A stretch of 64,000 nucleotides of DNA, taken from contig NZ_CP109907.1 in the NCBI RefSeq assembly GCF_033097525.1, forward strand, positions 2,542,001 to 2,606,000, read 5' to 3'. The notes under the pieces were generated by a model. That model was not told the origin of the DNA, ran no database searches, and saw only the letters and a program-made list of their open reading frames with translations. The position numbers and the translations under genes were made by a program. Below, piece by piece: positions 27,088 to 34,012 of the stretch (position 1 is its first letter; the number at the start of each line of letters is the position of its first letter). This DNA is from Sphingobacterium sp. UGAL515B_05. GTDB lineage: Bacteria > Bacteroidota > Bacteroidia > Sphingobacteriales > Sphingobacteriaceae.

Positions 27088-27121
27088 TGCATGAGTTCGG
27101 CACGGAATCCGAATATATGCA
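27088..27121 (+). other. Leader hairpin upstream of the sialate-O-acetylesterase-type gene
   Basis: TGCAT (27088) pairs with ATGCA (27117), and TTCGG (27096) with CCGAA (27109). A symmetric 3x3 internal loop separates them and the apical loop is 8 nt. It begins just after the P4 -7 box, so it would form the 5' end of the transcript. Confidence 0.4.
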
Positions 27122-27229
27122 GACATAGATAAATATTATTTAAGGGATAGTCATGACGGTTTTTCTATGCCAAGCCGCTGATTGAACGTTCCTCTTGGTT
27201 TTAAGAATAGACAATTCAATAAAAATAGC

Positions 27230-28654
27230 ATGAAGAAAATCCTCTTTTCCTTTATTTTGGCAGGTATTGCGTTCAGTACACAGGCTAAAGTCACTTTACC
27301 ACATGTTTTTGGATCGAATATGGTTCTTCAGCAAGGAAAACCAGTGGTGGTATGGGGGCATGCGGATCCTCAGGAGAAGATTGAAGTCAGATTGAAAGGT
27401 TTGATAAGGAAAACAGTGGCCGATCAAAAAGGAGCATGGCGTGTTACCTTTACTGCTCAAAAAGCAAGTTTTGATGCATTTACTATGGAAGTAAAGGGAG
27501 ATAATACCATTTTGCTGAAAAATGTTGTTGTGGGTGAAGTTTGGCTATGTTCAGGGCAGTCTAATATGGAGTATACGATGCAGTTACATAAGGGTTATAA
27601 GAAGCCTGCGGTTGGAGTTGATCGGGCTGAGGAAGAATTGCGACAACCTGGAAATCCGAAAATTCGGTTATTCCTTGTTGCCAAAAAGAAAGGGCAGCAG
27701 GACGATGTGGAAACTAAAGGGTGGGAAGTAGCGGATCCGAATTCACTCGCGCAATTTTCGGCTCCGGGTTATTTCTTTGGAAAGACCCTGCAACAACAGC
27801 TGAACGTTCCCGTGGGATTGATCAGCTCATCTTGGGGAGGTAGTAGGATAGAGCCCTGGACACCCTTGGAAGCCTATCAAAACTCCAGCACTTTTAAACA
27901 GGAAACCCGAAATGGGGAAACGAAAATTGAGCATGCTGTTGCCGGAGAAATGTATGAAGCGATGATCCGTCCATTGGCGCCTTTTGCGATGAAAGGATTT
28001 ATCTGGTATCAAGGTGAAAGCAATCTGATGTTTGAGGATGCTCGTTACTATGCAAAACAGAAATTGCTGATCGATACCTGGCGTAAAAACTGGAAGGACA
28101 AAAATATGCCTTTTTACTATGTTCAGATTGCCCCTTATTATTATAGTAAAAGAAAGGATAAAACACAGCATCATGTAGAGGCGTTGCCTTGGTTTTGGGA
28201 GATTCAGACAAAATGCATGAACATTAAAAATTCGGGAATGGCTGTAGTCACTGATTTGGTCGACGACCTATCTGACATACACCCCTCCTATAAATGGGAA
28301 GTAGGACGTCGCTTGGCATTATGGCCACTGGCATTTGACTATGGTCAAAAGAATATTGTTTTTTCAGGACCACAATATAAGAGTAAAAAGATAGTCGGAA
28401 ATAACGTAATCCTGAACTTTAAGCATGTTGGCAGCGGATTGCAATGTAAAGGCGATCAATTGACCTGGTTTGAGGTTGCTGGAGCAGATGGTAAATTTGT
28501 ACCTGCAGAAGCAAAAATTGAAGGTGATCATGTCGTTGTATCCGCTGCTTCGGTAAGGTCACCAAAACAGGTACGCTTTGGTTGGCATGAAACAGCGCGT
28601 CCCAATTTTTTTAATAAGGAAGGATTGCCTACTTTACCTTTTAGAACGGAGTAG
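27230..28654 (+). CDS. Sialate O-acetylesterase-type carbohydrate esterase (SASA family)
   Basis: A secreted 474-residue SGNH-fold esterase. ATG 27230 (MKKILFSF) gives a signal peptide ending TQAK; an earlier TTG at 27182 would add an implausible extension. Motifs: WLCSGQSNMEYTM (nucleophile Ser in SGQSN), ISSSWGGSRIEPW, GFIWYQGESN, and an Asp-x-x-His pair in DLSDIHP near the end. Family members in plant-glycan loci deacetylate xylan or pectin rather than sialic acid, so a plant-polysaccharide acetylesterase is the likely role. It has its own operator P4 and appears monocistronic. The AAACGGGG hairpin begins 18 bp after the stop. Confidence 0.85.
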   Translation: MKKILFSFILAGIAFSTQAKVTLPHVFGSNMVLQQGKPVVVWGHADPQEKIEVRLKGLIRKTVADQKGAWRVTFTAQKASFDAFTMEVKGDNTILLKNVVVGEVWLCSGQSNMEYTMQLHKGYKKPAVGVDRAEEELRQPGNPKIRLFLVAKKKGQQDDVETKGWEVADPNSLAQFSAPGYFFGKTLQQQLNVPVGLISSSWGGSRIEPWTPLEAYQNSSTFKQETRNGETKIEHAVAGEMYEAMIRPLAPFAMKGFIWYQGESNLMFEDARYYAKQKLLIDTWRKNWKDKNMPFYYVQIAPYYYSKRKDKTQHHVEALPWFWEIQTKCMNIKNSGMAVVTDLVDDLSDIHPSYKWEVGRRLALWPLAFDYGQKNIVFSGPQYKSKKIVGNNVILNFKHVGSGLQCKGDQLTWFEVAGADGKFVPAEAKIEGDHVVVSAASVRSPKQVRFGWHETARPNFFNKEGLPTLPFRTE

Positions 28655-28671
28655 TGTTTGATTGTTATAAA

Positions 28672-28704
28672 AAAGGTTTTCAAACGGGGAGAATGAAAAC
28701 CTTT
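28672..28704 (+). ncRNA. Hairpin element with AAACGGGG loop (copy 2)
   Basis: A perfect 10-bp stem (28672-28681 with 28695-28704) closes a 13-nt loop, AAACGGGGAGAAT. The loop start matches copy 1 at 3641-3680, while the stem differs by changes on both arms (GGTTTTC/GAAAACC here, GTTTCC/GGAAAC there). It is followed by an AT-rich segment and an ATG 26 bp later. Confidence 0.5.
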
Positions 28705-28729
28705 AAAATAACCAATTAATCCTAAATTT

Positions 28730-28792
28730 ATGATAAAAAATATGATACTATTTTACTGGCTTTCCTTTGATATAATAGCTTTTTTTATCTAA
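28730..28792 (+). other. 20-codon ORF after the AAACGGGG hairpin
   Basis: ATG-ATA-AAA-AAT opens a 20-residue hydrophobic frame (starting MIKNMILFYW) that ends at TAA. It looks like the start of a signal peptide cut short. Possibly a leader peptide or a remnant of a deleted gene; no homologue is recognised. Confidence 0.25.
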
Positions 28793-28940
28793 ATCATACC
28801 AAAAGTAGGCACCGTCTAAATTGGGAAATAACCAATTTAATACAGCAAGTTTAGGTATACCGAATGAATTTGTCATCCTGTGCTGTTCTGTCTCGACAGT
28901 ATCGCAGGGGGTGAATGCCGATATCGGCAACATAACCATA

Positions 28941-28985
28941 CAGGTAAGTTCAGGATACTTAAGTGTCCTGAACTTTTTATTTTAG
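28941..28985 (+). promoter_or_regulatory. Operator P5 and -7 box for the GH2 gene
   Basis: Half-sites CAGGTAA (28941) and CAGGATA (28951) are 10 bp apart, and TATTTTAG (28978) starts 27 bp after the second. The second half-site lies within a near-perfect 30-bp palindrome (28946-28975) whose T-rich tail could also act as a terminator for upstream transcripts. The leader would be only about 10 nt. Confidence 0.7.
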
Positions 28986-29000
28986 AGGTTTGCTAATTCA

Positions 29001-31874
29001 ATGAATAAACCTATGCTTAAAATTCGAATTGTCTTCTTTGCTTTGCTATACGTTATGATGGCACATAGTGCCTCAGCACAAACGATGAAGCAAATACGCT
29101 ATCTCTCAGGAACGGACAACGTTCATACGGTCAATTGGGACTTCTGGGTAACTGGGGGACGTAAGGCTGGAAAATGGGATAAGATTGCGGTTCCCGGTCA
29201 TTGGGAACAACAGGGATTTGGGGCTTATAACTATGGTCGGGACTATGTGACCTATGGCAAGAATTTCATCTTTCACGATGAGAAAGGTTTGTACCGGCAT
29301 CAATTTACTGTTCCAAAAAACTGGAAAGGTAAAAAAATAAGCCTTGTGTTTGAAGGTTCGATGACAGATACCGAAGTTAAGATCAACGGTAAGCTGGCTG
29401 GAGATATCCACCAAGGTGCTTTCTATCAGTTTAAGTACGATGTCACCGAGAAGATCAGCTTTGACAAGGCCAATATATTGGAAGCGACTGTATCAAAAAT
29501 GTCATCTGATAAATCTGTTAACAATGCGGAGCGCCTTGCAGATTATTGGATTTTAGGCGGTATTTATAGACCTGTATACCTCGAGGCGACACCACAAGAG
29601 CATATCAGTTGGACAGCTATCGACGCCAAAGCAGATGGAACTTTTCGAAGCAACGTGCATTTAGAAAGTTTGTCTAAAGCCACAAATCTACAGGTGGAGA
29701 TCAAAGATCTGAAGGGCAACGTGATCGCAAATCAGAAGTTTCCGATTATGGCGAAAGATTCGGTAAAATTGATCGAAATGAAAGTGGAAAAACCGTTATT
29801 GTGGACAGCGGAGACGCCAAACTTGTATCAGGTCACGTACACCCTATGGGATGGGAAGAATAAAGGATATCAATCTCAAGATCGTTTTGGTTTCCGGACG
29901 ATCGAAGTTCGAGAAGGAGATGGTATCTATGTCAATGGTGTAAAAGTGAAGATGAAAGGTGTCAACCGTCATGTATGGTGGCCCGAAACTGGACGATCTG
30001 TGAACGCACAATTGGATCTGAATGATGTTAAACTGATCAAAGAAATGAACATGAATGCGGTACGCTGTTCACATTATCCGCCAGATAGATCGTTTTTGGC
30101 CTATTGCGATTCATTGGGCTTATATGTTTTGGATGAATTGGCCGGATGGCAGAAGGCATATAGCACTGTTGTGGGTAAAAAGCTAGTGCGAGAAATGGTT
30201 ATCCGAGATGCCAATCATCCTTCCATTATACTTTGGAGTAATGGCAATGAAGGCGGGCATAATAAAGAACTTGTTGATGAGTATAAAAAATATGATCTTT
30301 CGGCAAGAACGGTAATCCATGCACATCATAGACCTGGGAACGCCATCAATGGAATCGATTGCAACCATTATGAAGACTTTTATTCAACAAAAAAAATTCT
30401 GGAAGGGCCAAACATTTACATGCCGACTGAATTTCTCCATGCACAGGACGATGGCGGCGCCGCAGCAGGATTAGCAGATATATGGGAGTTGCACTGGAAT
30501 GCCAAATTAGGTGCAGGCGGATTTATTTGGGATTTTGCAGATGAAGGTATCGTGCGTACAGATTTCAACAATGTGATTGATGTCAACCGCGTAAATGCCC
30601 CCGATGGAATCCTTGGGCCACATCGCGAAAAAGAGGGAAGTTTCTATGCTATTCGGGAAATCTATTCACCTGTACATATTACGATGAAGAAATTACCTGC
30701 CGACTTCAATGGAACTATTCCGGTGGAAAATCGTTATCACTTTACCGACCTAAAAGATTGCAGGTTTGAGGGTAAATTGATTACTTATAAACAGCCCTAT
30801 GCCGAAGAAGCGGGGGTGGACTCGGTGTTGAATCTAAAGATAAATAGTCCTGTATTGGCTCCGACTCAAAAAGGAAACGTGCGGTTGAATTTACCGAGCG
30901 ATTGGAAACAATATGATGCACTAATATTGATGGCAACTGACTCACATGGGGAGGAAATTTATACTTGGACATGGCGTATAAAATCCAATCAGGCTCTTAC
31001 AGCTGAAATTCTACCTTTAAAATCTTCTACCGATGTTGAAGCGAAAGAGGACAGTGTGAATTATATCCTCAAGGCAAGCGGAATAACAGCTTTTATCTCC
31101 AAAAAAACAGGATTATTGGTTGATCTGGCCAATGATTATAGCATGAAATTAGCTTTTAATAATGGCCCGGTGCTTATTGATGGACAGTCGGAGCTGAAAA
31201 GTGCTAAACGTTGGCAGGATGGAAAAAATGAAGTTGTTGAGTTTATGTTTGATGGCAATCTAAGTTTTATCCGTTGGACGATGCGGCCAGACGGCTGGTT
31301 GAAACTTGATTATGCTTACAATATGAAAAAAACAGTGCCTTATGCCGGAGTAAGCTTCAACTTTCCTGAAAACTATATTATTGGGGCCAAATGGCTCGGT
31401 AATGGACCGTATCGCGTATGGAAGAATAGGATGCAAGGTGTCACCCTAAATACATGGGAAAAAATGTACAATGATGGAAAAGCCGGTATTGGTCCATGGG
31501 CATTTCCTGAATTTAAAGGCTACTTCTCCGATGTTAGCTGGGTACAATTCAATACAGTGCAAGGCAAGTTTTTGGTCGCAACAGATCAGGAAGATTTATT
31601 TGTGCGATTGTTCGAGTTTTACGGAATTTCCGGTCCTAAAGGATATCCGCAATTGCCGTCTGGAGATATTTCCTTTTTAGATGCTATTCCCCCTATTGGA
31701 ACAAAACTGGCATTGGGAATTAATGGAAATGCTGCCGTGAATGGACCCGCGGGTGAGCTTAATCAAATGGATAAAAGGATCAACCGGACACTCTATTTTT
31801 ACTTTGGAACCCCAAAAGGCGAAAAAGAAAACACACAATTTGTGATGCCTAAGGTTAATGTGTTGACTGATTAA
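29001..31874 (+). CDS. GH2 family glycosidase (beta-galactosidase-like)
   Basis: A secreted 957-residue enzyme with a signal peptide ending ASAQ. The order is sugar-binding jelly-roll (~45-200), immunoglobulin-like domain (~200-300), TIM barrel from MKGVNRHVWWPETG, then a beta-rich C-terminal half that includes a GH2-domain-5-like end. The acid/base is Glu417 (SNGNEGG) and the nucleophile Glu477 (MPTEF). GNGPYRVWKNR near residue 810 resembles the late beta-galactosidase domain. Galactose removal from RG-I galactan or arabinogalactan side chains is the best guess; beta-glucuronide or galacturonide specificity is not excluded. Transcribed alone from P5, ending at the terminator at 31888. Confidence 0.85.
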   Translation: MNKPMLKIRIVFFALLYVMMAHSASAQTMKQIRYLSGTDNVHTVNWDFWVTGGRKAGKWDKIAVPGHWEQQGFGAYNYGRDYVTYGKNFIFHDEKGLYRHQFTVPKNWKGKKISLVFEGSMTDTEVKINGKLAGDIHQGAFYQFKYDVTEKISFDKANILEATVSKMSSDKSVNNAERLADYWILGGIYRPVYLEATPQEHISWTAIDAKADGTFRSNVHLESLSKATNLQVEIKDLKGNVIANQKFPIMAKDSVKLIEMKVEKPLLWTAETPNLYQVTYTLWDGKNKGYQSQDRFGFRTIEVREGDGIYVNGVKVKMKGVNRHVWWPETGRSVNAQLDLNDVKLIKEMNMNAVRCSHYPPDRSFLAYCDSLGLYVLDELAGWQKAYSTVVGKKLVREMVIRDANHPSIILWSNGNEGGHNKELVDEYKKYDLSARTVIHAHHRPGNAINGIDCNHYEDFYSTKKILEGPNIYMPTEFLHAQDDGGAAAGLADIWELHWNAKLGAGGFIWDFADEGIVRTDFNNVIDVNRVNAPDGILGPHREKEGSFYAIREIYSPVHITMKKLPADFNGTIPVENRYHFTDLKDCRFEGKLITYKQPYAEEAGVDSVLNLKINSPVLAPTQKGNVRLNLPSDWKQYDALILMATDSHGEEIYTWTWRIKSNQALTAEILPLKSSTDVEAKEDSVNYILKASGITAFISKKTGLLVDLANDYSMKLAFNNGPVLIDGQSELKSAKRWQDGKNEVVEFMFDGNLSFIRWTMRPDGWLKLDYAYNMKKTVPYAGVSFNFPENYIIGAKWLGNGPYRVWKNRMQGVTLNTWEKMYNDGKAGIGPWAFPEFKGYFSDVSWVQFNTVQGKFLVATDQEDLFVRLFEFYGISGPKGYPQLPSGDISFLDAIPPIGTKLALGINGNAAVNGPAGELNQMDKRINRTLYFYFGTPKGEKENTQFVMPKVNVLTD

Positions 31875-31887
31875 AAGAATAATGCAT

Positions 31888-31929
31888 AAAAAAAGGGCTT
31901 TTCTATGTTAATAGAAAAGCCCTTTTTTT
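31888..31929. terminator. Strong bidirectional terminator between convergent GH2 and GH28 genes
   Basis: A ~19-bp stem with A-tract and T-tract ends surrounds AGGGCTTTTCTAT and its complement, with a very small loop. The A-run on the left lets it serve the minus-strand gene as well. Confidence 0.95.
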
Positions 31930-32004
31930 ATGGCGTAACCCTAATAGTATGTATTCTTTTCCATCATGCTTATTTAGGTTTCTTGAACCCAAAAAGGTTG
32001 TGCT

Positions 32005-33389
32005 TTATTCACTTTTATCACTATTCGTGTAGGAAAAATCATTGACGTATTTATTTTGAATAGCAGTTGATGTCGTTTTTTTAAGATGTACATCCTTCAA
32101 TCGTATGGTCTGAATTGGAAGTTCGGGATTACCATTGATCTTCGAGACAAACTGACCTACTTCAGCTTTAATGTGGGAAAGATAGACATTCGTTATTGGA
32201 GTCAGTTTTTTTACTTTGGTTGGTACCAGGTTGCGCCATTGATAGAGCACATCCGTATCTATTCCAAGTATACCTTCCTTTACGTTTTGGGCTTTGATCT
32301 TTGAAAAATAAATGTTTTTAACGTAACCGCCCATTCGTTCATTGGTTTTGATGAAAAGTAGATGCATGAGCTTCTCATTCGGCAGTACTGTGCAATTGTT
32401 TACGTAAATATTTTCAATCCCTCCCGACAGTTCACTTCCAACGGCAAGGAGCTGGTGACCGTCACGGATCTCGCAATTACGGATCACAATATTCTTTGTT
32501 GGCGTTTTCAACCGCCAGCCTTCGGGATTTCTACCCGACTTCAAGGCAATAGCATCATCCCCTGGTCAAATACACAATTTTCAATCAATACATTCTGACT
32601 CATTTCTGGGTCAATTCCATCATTGTTATGCCCATGGGCGTAGATGTCGATGCCACGGATAAGCGCATCTTTCGTTAGGTAGAGATGCAAGGTCCAAAAA
32701 GGACTGTTTCGGATCTTGATATCTTCGACCCTCACATGTTGGCAACGGTTAAATTGAATAAACTGAGGTCTAAGGTTAGATGTGTCGTTGACCATGAGAC
32801 GCTGTTCCACAGGCATCCCTTCTTGTGCCCAATTATAGAGATTTTTGATGCTTTCCATGTGCGGCTTTGGTCTCGGAAACCATTTCTCCCAAACAGTCAG
32901 ATCTGCTTTTATGGTTCCCTTACCGGTAATGGCAACATTTGTCGCTTCGTATGCATAGATCAATGGCGAATAATTATAGCACTCAAGCCCTTCCCAGCTA
33001 CTGTGAACAGCAGGTAAATAGTCTTTCGGGTCGCCCGAAAATAATAAGGTTGCTCCTGCACTGACATGTAAGTTAACATTGCTCTTTAGGTGTATTGCCT
33101 TGGTTGACCATTCTCCAGGAGGAATAATGATATTGCCACCCGATGTTGTCGCTAGCACAATTGCCTTCGCGATTGCTGTGGTAGTACTTTCCTTGTCACC
33201 CTGACGTGCACCAAAATCGCGGATATCGTAGTTTTTACAATGCTCGAAATTTGGGACCTTAAATACTGGGATTTCAAAAGGAGCTTTGATTTTAATATCG
33301 TCTTGGTTGATCTTGCTGATCTGCGCGACGCTCAATCGAGTAAAAGCGATCGATAGTAAAATAAGGGCGAAGATTGATTTATATTTCAT
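32005..33389 (-). pseudogene. GH28 polygalacturonase-like gene broken by a one-base frameshift
   Basis: Two minus-strand frames form one GH28 protein of ~461 residues when a single base is added. The N-terminal part starts at 33389 (MKYKSIFALILL, signal peptide ending SVAQ). It carries NNDGIDPE and stops just after CVFDQG. The C-terminal part resumes with LKSGRNPEG. The break is at the CCCC run 32559-32562 (GGGG in the sense strand), exactly where the catalytic Gly-Asp-Asp should be read. The later Arg-Ile-Lys motif reads FIK, and the GHG motif reads GHQ. Either a real inactivating mutation or a homopolymer sequencing error. No P-type operator precedes it, unlike the plus-strand units. Confidence 0.85.
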
Positions 33390-33671
33390 GTTTATAATTA
33401 TTTCATGAGCACGCAAGCTTGGTTTGTGTTTTTTAAGGCCATATGGAATATCCAGTTTATTTTTCATCAGGAGGTCCTAAGCAATTGATTAAAAACAATA
33501 AAGACTAAAAATAAGGAACAATCAAGGGGGAACCTAATTTTACCAGGCAGGACAGTACAAGGTGGTTTGGATATATTTTCTTAAGGATAAGGTATCACCA
33601 AATCCATATCAACTCCTGACTGCAAGCGGATTGTTAAAAAGGTGAGTGCATGGTGAATCAACCTCTAAAAG

Positions 33672-33713
33672 GTGGACTCAACGTGGACTCACTGTGCACT
33701 CAACGTGGTTACA
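33672..33713. repeat. 11-bp tandem-repeat array (GTGGACTCAAC-type)
   Basis: GTGGACTCA occurs at 33672 and 33683, GTGCACTCA at 33694 and GTGGTTACA at 33705, all in 11-bp steps. The longer word ACTCAACGTGG recurs at 33676 and 33698. This one-helical-turn phasing suggests a cooperative protein-binding site. Confidence 0.7.
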
Positions 33714-33853
33714 GTTAGGAGTTGGTCATAAGTTGGTGTGGCGTTGGAGTTGAGAATTCTATAACAAATATATTACGAATGACGTTGAATCCCTGTTTTT
33801 GACCTTATTATACATGAAAACGAGCACTTTCTGACTGTATTGTCTGGTTTGTT

Positions 33854-33898
33854 CAGGATACTACAGGACGGCTCTTGTTAAAAATGTTGATACTTTTA
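33854..33898 (+). promoter_or_regulatory. Operator P6 and -7 box for the RG-I backbone operon
   Basis: Half-sites CAGGATA (33854) and CAGGACG (33864) are 10 bp apart, and TACTTTTA (33891) starts 27 bp after the second. The upstream word ATTGTCTGGTT (33839) also precedes P7. Confidence 0.75.
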
Positions 33899-33950
33899 AA
33901 ACTAGCTACTTATTTAAGTATCCTTAAATACGCTAATCAATTCGACGGCA

Positions 33951-33982
33951 TTGTCTACACTTTTTAATTAAGCTGTAGACAA
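33951..33982 (+). other. Leader stem-loop before the GH28 start codon
   Basis: TTGTCTACA (33951-33959) and TGTAGACAA (33974-33982) form a perfect 9-bp stem with a 14-nt A/T-rich loop, 31 bp before the ATG. It lies within the transcript from P6 and could affect translation or mRNA stability. Confidence 0.5.
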
Positions 33983-34012
33983 GCGGGGAAACAAGACTTA
34001 ATAAAACTAAAT

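Larger units (their letters stand above)
28655..29000. other. Gene-free stretch with hairpin, small ORF and operator P5
   Basis: It contains hairpin copy 2 (28672-28704), a 20-codon ORF (28730-28792), about 150 bp with no clear function, then operator P5 and a 30-bp palindrome (28941-28985) just before the GH2 start codon. A 63-codon minus-strand frame at 28748-28939 is judged unsupported. Confidence 0.5.
33390..34012. other. Divergent intergenic region between two GH28 genes
   Basis: This 623-bp gene-free stretch contains an unpaired operator-like site (33544-33564), an 11-bp tandem-repeat array (33672-33713), a possible minus-strand -7 box (TATATTTG, 33772-33765), operator P6 with its -7 box (33854-33898) and a leader hairpin (33951-33982). 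No protein gene is supported. Confidence 0.6.

Noticed and set aside
28748..28939. A 63-codon minus-strand frame between the esterase and GH2 genes.
   Set aside because: No recognisable domain, no promoter on that strand, and it overlaps the small plus-strand ORF. Kept out for lack of support, although its aromatic-rich end looks less random than most shadows.
32005..33467. Reading the two minus-strand GH28 frames as two separate genes.
   Set aside because: They overlap by 4 bp at a conserved catalytic motif, and each is an incomplete half of one beta-helix enzyme.
33589..33628. CAGGAGT on the minus strand (from 33618) as an operator for the GH28 gene.
   Set aside because: The expected first half-site reads CGCTTGC and the nearest TA box is 29 bp away.
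33765..33772. TATATTTG on the minus strand as a promoter for the broken GH28 gene.
   Set aside because: It is a good -7 box, but the nearest CAGG-type sequence on that strand (CAGGGAT from 33795) is 23 bp away instead of 27 and its partner is spaced 11 bp, so it does not fit the regulon. Possible as an unrelated promoter, not listed as a feature.
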